From: Hymenobacter sp. YIM 151858-1
GTDB taxonomy: Bacteria > Bacteroidota > Bacteroidia > Cytophagales > Hymenobacteraceae
DNA length: 64,000 bases
Direction: 5' to 3'
Assembly (NCBI RefSeq): GCF_025979705.1
Contig: NZ_CP110137.1
Coordinates: 62,001-126,000, forward strand
Part shown: one piece after another, positions 53,278-62,700 of the stretch
How the letters are laid out: each line of letters begins with the position of its first letter
Numbering within the stretch: position 1 is the stretch's first letter
Translations under genes and position numbers: made by a program
The notes under the pieces: model-generated
What the model was told of the DNA's origin: nothing
Databases searched by the model: none
Seen by the model: only the letters and a program-made list of their open reading frames with translations

Positions 53278-53931
53278 ATGGCCACCAAGACTTCCCCCGC
53301 CAAGAACAGCAAACCCCTGGACGAGGAGCCGCTGGGCCCCTCCAAGCGCACCAAAGCCACCACCATTAACTTCTTCCGCGCGCCCGCGGCCCCGGCCACT
53401 CCGCAGCCGGCCGCGGAAACGGTAGCCGCGCCCAAGGCCGCAGTTGCCGAGCCCGTGGTGGTTGAACCGGCCGCTCCCGTGATTGCGCCCGTGGAGGCGC
53501 CGCCCGTAGCGGCGGTAGAAACCCCGGCGTTGGCACCGGTAGCCGAGCAGCACGCGGAACCAACCACCGCGGAGTTGCCTGCTGCGGCCGTTGACGCACC
53601 CGTGGTTGAGCCAGCCATTGCAGTGGCTGACGAAGAGCGGGTCTTGACAGAAACAGCTGCCGCCAGCAGCGGGGTAGGGGAGGGGCCCGCCCTTGAGTAT
53701 GCCCATTTCCTGGAAAAGCGGGACAAGGACCAGCGCACCCACGCCTACATCAGCCGGGAGCTGTACGAGAACCTGGTGTACATCGCCAACACGCTCGGCG
53801 ACAACAAATTTGTCTCCACCACGACCTTGCTCAACAACATCGTTGAGCACCACCTGCAGCAGTTCGGTCCGCAAATCCGGAAGCTGATAAAGGAAAAGGA
53901 AGCCCAGGCGAAGAAGAAGCGCCGGTTCTAG
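53278..53931 (+). CDS. DUF3408-like ParA partner
   Basis: A 217-residue protein: a basic start (SKRTKATTINFFRAP), about 100 residues of Ala/Pro/Val/Glu-rich linker, then a folded end, HAYISRELYENLVYIANTLG, TTLLNNIVEHHLQQFGPQIR and a Lys-rich tail. The end matches DUF3408, a ribbon-helix-helix-like DNA-binding domain found beside ParA in Bacteroidota transfer regions (TraB-like). Likely the centromere-binding partner. Confidence 0.8.
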   Translation: MATKTSPAKNSKPLDEEPLGPSKRTKATTINFFRAPAAPATPQPAAETVAAPKAAVAEPVVVEPAAPVIAPVEAPPVAAVETPALAPVAEQHAEPTTAELPAAAVDAPVVEPAIAVADEERVLTETAAASSGVGEGPALEYAHFLEKRDKDQRTHAYISRELYENLVYIANTLGDNKFVSTTTLLNNIVEHHLQQFGPQIRKLIKEKEAQAKKKRRF

Positions 53932-53963
53932 GCAGCTCAAGTACTACTTGAAGTAGATTATCA

Positions 53964-54012
53964 CGCCGCCGTGCTGGCCCACTTACCCGGGTCAGCGCGG
54001 CGGCGCTGTTTT
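53964..54012 (+). terminator. Terminator of the parA operon
   Basis: CGCCGCCGTGCTG (53964-53976) pairs with 53993-54005, one mismatch, followed by a short T-run. Confidence 0.65.
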
Positions 54013-54050
54013 CAGTGGGGTAGGGGAGAGGTTGCCTGCGCCGGCACCAT

Positions 54051-54464
54051 TCAACTTAATTCGCTGCCGGGTAGCGGTGACAAACCTGCTTTTTCAGCTT
54101 GCCAGCTAGCCCAATCCTCCGCGGAGAGCACGGATTGCAGAAATGCACCGAAGCCGACATCGCGCCGCTCTAGAGCGTGGCGGCGGAGCGGCAGGCTGGT
54201 CTTGCACTTCTCGAATCCATCCCGCTCCATGATCGCCCGAAAACGTTCTGGCAGGCCTTCAAGCCAATCTAGATAGTCCGCTTCGGTTACTTCGCCCGCG
54301 GCCAGTTGCTGGTAGCGAAACGTCGCATTACCAAACCGGAACAGCCGGGCCATGTACTCCCGCTGTTCTGCCTGCAGCTGCGCCAGCGCCTGAAGCTGCG
54401 CCCGGTGCTTGTCCGCGTACGGGTGACCAGGTGCAAGCAGCGCCTCTAATTCAGCAATATCCAT
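54051..54464 (-). CDS. Hypothetical protein
   Basis: A 137-residue helical protein (IAELEALLAPGHPYADKHRA, FRFGNATFRYQQLAAGEVTE, LDWLEGLPERFRAIMERDGF). No family recognised. It is 5 bp downstream of another small gene on the same strand, so the two form a unit. Confidence 0.6.
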   Translation of the reverse strand: MDIAELEALLAPGHPYADKHRAQLQALAQLQAEQREYMARLFRFGNATFRYQQLAAGEVTEADYLDWLEGLPERFRAIMERDGFEKCKTSLPLRRHALERRDVGFGAFLQSVLSAEDWASWQAEKAGLSPLPGSELS

Positions 54465-54469
54465 ATTAA

Positions 54470-54835
54470 TTACTCAGCCAGCCCTTGCTGCGCAAAGGAA
54501 GAGAGGGCCTGGGTATTCTCGTACAAACTGCCAGCCGAATCTTCTGCGTCAAATTCAGGCTGATTACCCCGCTGAATGCTCCAGATCTGAGCAAAAGATA
54601 CTGTGACTGGAGAAAACTTATTCGGATTCAGCAGTACGTCGCACGTAAACCGATTGGCTTCCACGCGCAGGTTGCGAACCGCGTCGCGGTGCAAGTAAAG
54701 GGAGCCAAGTAACACTGGCCCGTCAGGGGTTTCAAAGTAGTTGGTGCAGACCAGGTAGTGATTGGAAGCATCTGCCAGGCCCGCTTGTATGTGATTCATG
54801 GCGTGAGCAGCCGGGTGAATAGGGTTAACGGCCAT
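54470..54835 (-). CDS. Hypothetical protein
   Basis: A 121-residue protein, beta-rich in the middle (NHYLVCTNYFETPDGPVLLG, ANRFTCDVLLNPNKFSPVTV). A second ATG at codon 13 is an equally good start. No family recognised. First gene of a two-gene unit. Confidence 0.6.
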   Translation of the reverse strand: MAVNPIHPAAHAMNHIQAGLADASNHYLVCTNYFETPDGPVLLGSLYLHRDAVRNLRVEANRFTCDVLLNPNKFSPVTVSFAQIWSIQRGNQPEFDAEDSAGSLYENTQALSSFAQQGLAE

Positions 54836-54994
54836 ATCTGGTACTACTAAGATTACTGCTGATTAAGAAGGGAGTGCTGATCCGCTGCATCAGCTCGCTC
54901 TAATTTACCTGGTTTGTAGGTGAATAGCAGGTAAGGACTCACCAAGCCGTAGCAAGCCAATGCCGTCAGCTTCAGTGCACATTCGTTGGGTAGT

Positions 54995-55324
54995 CTAAGG
55001 CCTCGCGGCTTTGACAAAGACCAGGGTGCACCAGGTAAAGCCCGGTTCGGTCGAGCCGGGAATGGTGCTCTGCAGCACGTAGCCCTGCTGGTAAAGCTTA
55101 CTGATTACCTGGTGGTAGTTTTTCGCCGCCGAAGCGCTTTCCGTCTTGTTGTTTCCGGACTCAAACTCCAGGGTTTCCTGCGGCCCGGTTCCGCGCTCGA
55201 TCACCAGCCGGGCCATGCCCGAGCGTTCGTTTACCCGCACCACAACCACGGAGGGGTCCTCCGCCAGTACGGGCGAGCCGCCCAGCACCAGCAGGCAGGC
55301 CAGCAAGAAAGCAAGTCTGTTCAT
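54995..55324 (-). CDS. Small secreted hypothetical protein
   Basis: From ATG 55324, 109 residues with a signal peptide (LAFLLACLLVLGGSPVLAED). The mature part (SVVVVRVNERSGMARLVIER, YHQVISKLYQQGYVLQSTI) recurs as a small secreted type in Hymenobacter-like genomes by general appearance; no named family. It stands alone. Confidence 0.6.
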   Translation of the reverse strand: MNRLAFLLACLLVLGGSPVLAEDPSVVVVRVNERSGMARLVIERGTGPQETLEFESGNNKTESASAAKNYHQVISKLYQQGYVLQSTIPGSTEPGFTWCTLVFVKAARP

Positions 55325-55465
55325 GGGGGAAAGATAACCGCTACTCATCCGTTGCATCCGAGCTTTGCTCCCCTGAAAATGAAAGTATTGCCAATGCGGA
55401 CTTACCGGATGACGTTATTACTGAAATTGGTTTAGCACACGGAACGCCGGAAAGCAGGCTCTCGA

Positions 55466-55744
55466 TCAAGCGCAGGCGTCACGCAGCTCGTGCTCTTCCA
55501 AGGCCGCAAGCAGCAAGGCCGATAAGTTGGCCAGGTTCATAAAGCGCAACTGGTCAGGCCGGCTGATCAGGTAACGTTTGGCTAAGTACTGGGCCGTAGC
55601 AAGCTGCCCTTCGCGCAGGTAGCGCTGGAAGTCATGCATCATTACCCAAGGACGGCTGCCGTCGTTGATGCGCACTTCCAGGTTGATAGCAAAGGGGTCA
55701 AGAAAGATGCATACCGAGAGCAGGCTGCGGGCGTTGGACTCCAT
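55466..55744 (-). CDS. Hypothetical protein
   Basis: From ATG 55744, 92 residues (FLDPFAINLEVRINDGSRPW, LATAQYLAKRYLISRPDQLR). No family recognised. The upstream spacer (55745-55968) has a TAnnTTTG-like AT-rich stretch but no certain promoter. Confidence 0.55.
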   Translation of the reverse strand: MESNARSLLSVCIFLDPFAINLEVRINDGSRPWVMMHDFQRYLREGQLATAQYLAKRYLISRPDQLRFMNLANLSALLLAALEEHELRDACA

Positions 55745-55968
55745 GGCAGGGACGGATGGGCAATTGCTAAATTGAATAGTTTTATCTACTACCAAATTTA
55801 GCAATTATTACCGCCATTGCAAGCTACCTGGGTACGCTCAGGGTCACCTTCACTAACGCCAGGGCCGTATCGCTCCAAGTTGGTAAACCACCCGGGGTTG
55901 GTTATCTACAGGTGGGGACGAGGCCAACTCAATAAAATAATTAGCAAAGGCGGGCTTAACTTTGCGCC

Positions 55969-56262
55969 ATGAAGGCACCTTTGTTCCGGGTTGGGCAGGA
56001 AGTGATTTGCACGAACGATGACTTCACCCTGCTGCTTGCGCAGAACCCCAACATCCAAACGCCCAAGCGCGGGCCGATCTACCTCGTGCGCGAGCTCTAC
56101 GATACCCACCGCGGCTACGGCCTCACCCTCGAGGGCCTCCACAACGCGGCGGTAGCGCCGGGCTTCCCGGAAGCCAACTTCCACGAGTCACGCTTTGCGC
56201 CCGTGCCGCCGCTGGAGCAGGTCGACATCAGCGCCGCCCTCGAAGAGTGCGTGCCCGCGTAA
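55969..56262 (+). CDS. Hypothetical protein, KOW-like fold possible
   Basis: A 97-residue protein (FRVGQEVICTNDDFTLLLA, KRGPIYLVRELYDTHRGYGL, NFHESRFAPVPP). The opening F-x-V-G-Q-E-V-x-C and the ending E-S-R-F-x-P recall small SH3-like proteins of unknown role in Bacteroidota. 56263-56800 after it shows no supported gene. Confidence 0.6.
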   Translation: MKAPLFRVGQEVICTNDDFTLLLAQNPNIQTPKRGPIYLVRELYDTHRGYGLTLEGLHNAAVAPGFPEANFHESRFAPVPPLEQVDISAALEECVPA

Positions 56263-56800
56263 GCCGCACCACCCTGGACCTGACCAAGAGGCGTTGCCAG
56301 GCGGAGGGTGGAGTTCCACCCATCAAGCTGCTGCGGCATCCTGCCGGTATGGACAGTGGTCCATTGATCCAATGGCTTACCTGCACGCCTTGCCAGGCCA
56401 GCTGACTTAGCCACTTGCAAGCTTTAAACCGGGTTAGCGCGGGGTCCTGTTAACCGCCTCGCGTGTGCGTGCTCACCCGGTGGGCCGGGCGGTTGGCCGG
56501 GTATTACCGCCGGACGGGCGGTGGAGAGTGCATCCTTCGGCAGCCCCATCGCTGCTGAACCTTACGGGCAGCTTAGGGCCGGAGGCCCGCACCCGCCGGG
56601 CCAGCCCTGCTGGTACCTGGCGTTGCGCTGTGCGTACAAGCGGAAACAGGGTCGGGGCTTTACCGCGCGGGCGCCCCACCTGCGCTCGGTGCGCAGCGGA
56701 GGCGAGCTTCGTGCCCGCGATGACCGGCGGGCTGAAAACCCCCGGCTGATAACTTTGCCTTTTCCAAGCTGCGGATGGCTTGGCGGTTTATTGCTCCGCT

Positions 56801-57655
56801 ATGCTTTGTCTTCGTGTTGCGGCCCCGTGGCTGGCCTGCGTCCTGTTTTTGGCCTCGTGCTCCCGCTCACAGGAGCTACCCAGCCCCGCTGCCCCGCGGC
56901 TGAGCGGGCACCTCACGCTGGGCAACCCCTCGGGCGCCGTAACGGATGAACGACAACCGGCCAACTACCTGCTCGAGAAGCCGCAATACGCCCTGAGCTA
57001 CCACCGCGACCGGGGCATTCCCAACTGGGTGAGCTGGCACCTGAGCAGCGAGTGGCTGGGCGCGGCCGCCCGCCAGGACGACTTCCGCCCCGACCCGGCG
57101 CTGCCCGCCGGCTGGTACCGTGCCGGCGCCGCCAGCTACCAGGGCTCGGGCTTTGACCGCGGGCACCAGTGCCCTTCGGCCGACCGTACCAAGTCCGTGG
57201 CGGACAACTCAGCCACGTTTCTGATGAGCAACATGGTGCCGCAGGCGCCAAACAACAACCAGCGCACCTGGGCCGCGCTCGAGGACTACTGCCGCACGCT
57301 CGTGGGCCAGGGCCACGAGCTCTACATCGTGTGCGGCGCCTACGGCACGGGCGGCACCGGCAGCAACGGCTTTGCTAGCACCATCGATCAGGGCCGGGTT
57401 ACGGTCCCCAAGCGCCTGTGGAAGGTGGTGGTCGTGTTGCCGGTGGGCGACAACGACGCGGCCCGCGTTTCGGCCGGCACGCGCGTCATCGCCGTGGACA
57501 CGCCCAACGAGAACGCGGTGGGCAGCAGCTGGGGCCCGTACCGCACGAGCGTGGACGCGATCGAAGCCGCGACGGGCTACGACCTGCTCGCGGCCGTAGC
57601 AACCACGGTGCAGGCTACCGTTGAAGCCCGGGTGGACAACGGCCCCACGCAGTAA
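56801..57655 (+). CDS. Secreted DNA/RNA non-specific endonuclease (NucA type)
   Basis: A 284-residue lipoprotein nuclease from ATG 56801: LACVLFLASCSRSQ is a lipobox signal. SGFDRGHQCPSADRTKS carries the D-R-G-H active site with catalytic His, followed by SNMVPQAPNNNQRTWAALED with the metal-binding Asn region. C-terminal strands (WKVVVVLPVGDN, VIAVDTPNENAVGSSWGPYR) complete the fold. It may degrade extracellular nucleic acid. A small gene follows 16 bp downstream. Confidence 0.92.
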   Translation: MLCLRVAAPWLACVLFLASCSRSQELPSPAAPRLSGHLTLGNPSGAVTDERQPANYLLEKPQYALSYHRDRGIPNWVSWHLSSEWLGAAARQDDFRPDPALPAGWYRAGAASYQGSGFDRGHQCPSADRTKSVADNSATFLMSNMVPQAPNNNQRTWAALEDYCRTLVGQGHELYIVCGAYGTGGTGSNGFASTIDQGRVTVPKRLWKVVVVLPVGDNDAARVSAGTRVIAVDTPNENAVGSSWGPYRTSVDAIEAATGYDLLAAVATTVQATVEARVDNGPTQ

Positions 57656-57671
57656 GCTGCTCCCCCACGCC

Positions 57672-57932
57672 ATGGCTACCGGACACTACGCCTTCCGCCA
57701 GCTGGACTTTCCGCAGCAGTGCCGGGTGATTTGGGAAGAAGGCACGTTTCTGATGCGGCGCTACGAGGAAGAGGACGCCGTCAACCTCTACCACCTGCCC
57801 GGCGGCTTTTTTGCCGAGGTGTACTTCGACCAGTTCGAGGGCAAGGTGTACCGCACCAACAGCTTCACCAGTACGGACTACTTCGACGGCCATTACGGCT
57901 GCTACCTGGAGTTACCCCCGTTCGAGTTTTAG
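57672..57932 (+). CDS. Hypothetical protein
   Basis: From ATG 57672, 86 residues (FRQLDFPQQCRVIWEEGTFL, YHLPGGFFAEVYFDQFEGKV, SFTSTDYFDGHYGCYLEL). A compact beta-rich protein type seen widely in Hymenobacter-like genomes by appearance; no named family. It follows the nuclease by 16 bp and may be co-transcribed. 57933-58490 shows no supported gene. Confidence 0.6.
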   Translation: MATGHYAFRQLDFPQQCRVIWEEGTFLMRRYEEEDAVNLYHLPGGFFAEVYFDQFEGKVYRTNSFTSTDYFDGHYGCYLELPPFEF

Positions 57933-58496
57933 CGGCCCCGCCGAACAAGAGGGGCTATACCGGTATCCGCCAACAGCTGCAGGGGCAAAATGCCTGGGAG
58001 TTCCCGCGGCTCAACTTCCAGAAGGCGCCTAGGCGCGAAGCCAGCCCATCGGTATTCAACGCCTGCCCACGCATAATCCGCCGCCAGGGGCAGGCGGGTG
58101 CAGCTTACCGGTTTGCGCCGCGTACTGTTGCAGCTCGAGGCGCCGCGCAGGTTTGCGTGCTCGTTCCAGCTTCTTTCACTGGCAGTAAGCCTCCGCGCGG
58201 TGCCGCTGCGGGCATGATTGGGGGAGCGCAAGACCAGGAACCGAGGATCTCGGCAAGGCCGAAGCGGTAGATACCGGGGAATTAGGCTGACGCAGGAAAC
58301 GGGCCAACAACGGCCGCGTTGGTTGGGGCGGCAGGTGGCGATGCGTTCGCGCCCGGAAGCGGCGTTAGCAAAAGCCCGGCAGGACAGTGTGCAGTATCAG
58401 TTATTGCTTTTGTCCTGGCCTCTCCCCTGAACCCGGCATTCCACTTAGTGCATGATGCACCGATGCACTTCTGACCGACGCGGGCTGCGCGCCGGG

Positions 58497-58782
58497 CTAG
58501 GATCCTTCGGCAATTTCACCGTAGGCGTTTGGGTAATGTCCAGCTAGCGTACTGATGTCCTTGAGTAGGTTTTCACCCGGCCCGCCGTTACCCTCTGCCG
58601 GTGGTGGCAAAGTGGTGCCGGGCAGGTGGTTGACGCCTCCCTTTTGAGTGCTGGGGCCCATGGCCAGCTGGTTTGCTAAACCAAACAAGCAGCCCGGGAT
58701 CTTTGCGGTTACTGCGGAATGTTTGAACCGCCGGGGCCTGGCTGCTAGCTATTTCCTCTAATTCACAGGCCGGACCCATCAC
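58497..58782 (-). pseudogene. Possible frameshifted small gene
   Basis: An N-terminal frame (GPACELEEIASSQAPAVQ, from 58782) and a C-terminal frame (PGENLLKDISTLAGHYPNAY, ending at 58497) both look coding, with a jump near 58690. If real it is one small gene of about 90 residues with a frameshift. No family recognised. Confidence 0.3.
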
Positions 58783-58880
58783 GCACCAACCAATTATGTA
58801 CCATTATTTATATAGATTATTATAACATCAGCAACACCCACCGGTTGCTTTCAATTACACACCGCCAACACCTAACTGCC

Positions 58881-59402
58881 ATGAAGACAAGACTATTTTC
58901 CCAACTTGCCGCCTTGCTTTGCACCGGCCTGCTCCTGACCGGTTGCCAGCAGGAAGCTGTGGAGCCGCGCGCAGAGGTTCTCACGCAGACCGCCGACGCG
59001 AAAGGGCAGAGCCGCAGCTACACCGCGCACTTGTCGGGGGACGAAGAAGTACCCGCCGTCCCAACCAATGCCACGGGCCAGGCTATCTTTCACCTCAGCA
59101 AGGACGGCACGTCCATCCGTTATAAGTTAATTGTCGCCAACATCAGCAGCGTCCGCTTCGGTCATCTGCACCTGGCCCCGCGCGGCGCTAACGGGCCGGT
59201 GGTGGTGAACCTGGTGGGCCGCACCGAGCCCAGTCCGCAGGGCGTGATTGCCGAAGGGGTAATCACCAGCGCCTCGCTGCGGGGCCCGCTGCTGGGGCAG
59301 CCCATCTCGGCTTTGCTGGCAGCCATCGAAGCCGGGAACATCTACACCAACGTGCATTCGGACGAATACCCCGGCGGGGAAATTCGCGGCCAGGTTCGCT
59401 AG
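58881..59402 (+). CDS. CHRD-domain lipoprotein
   Basis: A 173-residue protein from ATG 58881. LLCTGLLLTGCQQE is a lipoprotein signal. YTAHLSGDEEVPAVPTNATG opens a CHRD domain (about 50-173), which continues as IRYKLIVANISSVRFGHLHL and ends in NIYTNVHSDEYPGGEIRGQV, the family's hallmark end. CHRD domains are beta-rich and of unclear role in bacteria. An AT-rich promoter-like stretch lies about 50-80 bp upstream. Confidence 0.92.
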   Translation: MKTRLFSQLAALLCTGLLLTGCQQEAVEPRAEVLTQTADAKGQSRSYTAHLSGDEEVPAVPTNATGQAIFHLSKDGTSIRYKLIVANISSVRFGHLHLAPRGANGPVVVNLVGRTEPSPQGVIAEGVITSASLRGPLLGQPISALLAAIEAGNIYTNVHSDEYPGGEIRGQVR

Positions 59403-59442
59403 CCTGGCCCGGCCATTTCCCACCCGAAAAACGATTTTTGCC

Positions 59443-59468
59443 AAGCCCGGCCTCCGCGCCGGGCTTTT
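59443..59468 (+). terminator. Terminator of the CHRD gene
   Basis: AAGCCCGGC (59443-59451) pairs with 59458-59466 and runs into T residues. Confidence 0.8.
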
Positions 59469-59698
59469 GCTTTAACCCTGGCGGCAGGGGGAGCCTGGGC
59501 AGCGAGCCAGGCAACCTGCGGCACCCACGGGCTGCTTACCTGCTCGAAAGCTTGAAGTAAGAGCAGCTGCCGCGCCCCGCCGGCGTGGCCGACCCACAAG
59601 AGCTGCGGCACCGGGCGCATGCCAACCAGGCTTCCTCGCCCGAGCTGGCGCAGGAACTAGAACGCCGGCTCCGTTCCCGGCTCAGCTAGGACCTTAAA

Positions 59699-59742
59699 AA
59701 GCCCACGAGGACCGGCATCTGGGCGCCGGTCCTCGTGGGCTT
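59699..59742 (-). terminator. Terminator of the giant surface protein gene
   Basis: An 18-base arm (59699-59716) pairs perfectly with 59725-59742 across eight bases, with an A-run on the distal side that gives a U-tail on the minus strand. It ends 18 bp before the stop of the gene. Confidence 0.85.
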
Positions 59743-59759
59743 GCTCGTTTGCGCCGGGG

Positions 59760-62700
59760 CTAGTACACAGTCACCTGCTTGGTAATGGGTCCGCGGGAAG
59801 TCTGGATGAGCAGCAGGTACAGTCCCTTGCGCTGGGCGGTCAGATCTACGCCCACCCAGGGCTGCACCCGGCCCCGCAGGTCCTGGGCGCTGATCAGCTT
59901 GCCCCGGGCGTCAAACACGCGCACTTGCGCCAGGTCGAAGTCCGCCCGCTGCCAGTCCAGCGTCAGCTGCCCGTCCGTCGGGTTGGGGTACACCGCCACG
60001 GCTTCCGCGGGCGGCAAGTCCAGCACGCGGAAGTCTTGAGCGCTGCGACTGCGCCCCCCCACGCCGGCGATCTCCACCGGACCCGACTGCGCTCCCTTGG
60101 GCACGCGCACCAGCGCCGTGGTGCCGGTCGCGGAAAGCACCGGGGCCCGTACGCCGGCAAAGGAAAGGGTGTCGGGCTGGCCTTCCTGCAGGAAATGCTC
60201 GCCCGCTACGGTGATGAGCTCCCCTACGGAGGCCTGGGCGGGCGCAAAGGAGCGGATCAGCGGCGCGGGAATAAACGTAAAGTCGGCGGCGGAGCTGGCC
60301 AGCCCGCCCGGGGTTTCCAGGCGCACGCGCCCGGTTTGGGCGGCCGCGGGCACGCGCACCAGCACGCTGGTGGCGGTGGCCTGCAGCACCGGAGCCGGTG
60401 TGCCGCCCAGCGTGACCGAGGTGCGCGCCGCCGGTGCCAGCGTGTGGCCGTGCAGGGTGAGCAGGTCCCCGGCTTTGCCTTTGCTCGCGCTCAGGCTGGT
60501 AAGCACGGGCGGGTGCCACACGGTGAACGCCTCCGCGCTGCGGGCCGCGCCCCCGAGCGTGCGCAGCTCCACCGGGCCGGAGAGTGCGCCCGCCGGCACC
60601 TCCACCCGCAGTTCGGTGGGGGAGGCCAGCAGCACCCGGGCCGCCACGCCGCCCACCTGCACCGTGTCCTCGGCCGCGACGGGCGAGAAGTGGGTGCCGC
60701 GCAGGGTAACCACGCTGCCGGGCTTGCCCTCGGCGGGGCTTATACCGGCCAGCGTCGGCGGCTGGTGCACGGTAAAGGCAGCGCTGCGGGCGCTGCCGTC
60801 GGCCGTGACCACTTCCACGAGGCCCGAGCCGGCCCCCGCGGGCACGCGCACCGTCAGGGCGGCCGCCGAGCTGCTGAGCACCGGAGCGGGAGTGCCGTTA
60901 AAGCGCACCTGGGGGAGCGCGCCGCCCAGGGCGAGCCGCTCGCCGGTAATCGTGACCAGCGTACCCGCGCGGCCGGCGGCCGGGGCCAGGCCGCGCACCA
61001 GCGGCGAGGCCAGCACGGAAGGCAGCTGCACCGCCGGGTCAACCAGGGCCGGCAGGTCGTAGAGGCGGTTGACGGTCGTGTTCGTGCGCACCGGCTCGTT
61101 GTAGTCGAAAAAGATGTCGGCGAAGTTGTCGATGCGGGTTTTGGGCGGCAGCCCGCTCTTGGGCTGGATGGTAAAGTCCACGAAGCCGTGGGAAGCGGGC
61201 TCGTTGCGCGCGCTCGGCGGCAAGCTCAGCCCGGCGAAGGTAAACGTGAGCACCGGCCGCCCCTGCCCGGTCACGCTCAGGCGGTAGGGGTGGGAGGCCG
61301 CCCCGGCCTGCAGCGTGGTCAGATCCAGGTGGGCGTCCAGCGTGTCCACCAGCACCACCCGGTAGGCGTCGTCCGTGCCCGTGTTCTGGAAACGGATGCG
61401 GTAGCGGAGCGGGGTGTTGGTGGGGGTGTAGCGCTGGTCGGTCACGCCGGCGGGCAGCACCTGCTTGTCGTTGGGGTCAAACGAGTCCACGATGGGCTGG
61501 CAGTCTTCGGCAAACTCCGGCCCCGGCTCGTTGGGCGGCAGGCTGTGCAGGGCGGCATTCACCTGGCCGGGGGCGCTCAGGCCGCGCAGCTCCACCGTGG
61601 CGCTGGCCACCCGCTGGCGGGGGTGGCCGGCCGGCTGCTCGGCTTCCACGCGCACCACGGGCTCGGTGGCGGGCACGCGCAGCACGAGCGAGTCGCCGGA
61701 CCCGAGGCGGTAGCGCTGCAGCCGGGCCAGCAGGCCGTTCTGGTACACGCGCAGGGGGAGGCTGTCCTGGAGGGCGCCCGTGCCGGTGTTGCGCACCACG
61801 AAGCGGGCCTGGTTGCCGGGCTCCACCCGGCCCCGCACCGTGACGGAGCCGCGCAGCCAGGTGGGCGGCGCGGGCAGCTGGTTCAGGGGCGTGATCCACG
61901 CTTGGGTGCAGACGGTTTGCCCGCGCAGCTCGGGCTGGCCGCACACCACCGAGTCCTGGATAACCAGGTGCCCGCTGGCCTGGGGCGGCAGCGAGCCCAC
62001 GGCAAACACGTAGTTGCCGGCCGCGTCGCGGGTGTGCGGGGCGCTGGCCGAGATAAACCGCACCTGCGGCGGCAAGGCCACTGTCACGCTCGCGTCGCGG
62101 GCCTCGGCAAAGCCCGTGTTGGCGTAGCGCACCGTGGTGGTGTTGCGAAAGCAGCGCCGGCGGCGATTCGAGCCCACCTGCACGCTCAGGTAGGGCGTGC
62201 GGGACACCTCGTTGCCAAACTCCGGCCCGGCCAGGCTCAGGCCATACTGCCGGAAGGTGGGCGTCACGGGGGTGGCGCACAGCGGGGTGATGCTGCGCCC
62301 GAGCTCCTGGCCCGGCAGCAGCTGCTGCACGTAGTAGGTGCCGGTGTCCACGGCGATGGTGTACTGCCCGGTCTGGTCGGTCAGGCCGTAGTAATTGCCG
62401 GGTTGGGCAACGACGGCAATGCCGGCGAGCGGATCTTCGTCGGCGTCGCGCACGCAGTTGCCGTTGCGGTCCTCGAAGATGTGGCCGCTGATGTGGTTGC
62501 GCGGGCGGTGCCGGCCGTTGGCGTACCAGCGGATCAGATCGCCGCTCTGGGTGATCAGGCGGGTGCCGGCCGCGTCAACGGCCACGGCGCCCTTGAGCAC
62601 CTGGGGCAGGGTGCGCGCCTGGCCGGACTGAGAATCAAAAACCTGCACCCCGTTTTGCAGGCTGGTGTTCACGTACATGTTGCCGACCTGGTCCACGCTC

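Noticed and set aside
56263-56800. Open frames before the NucA-type nuclease.
   Set aside because: Composition is that of chance frames in GC-rich DNA and no motif is seen.
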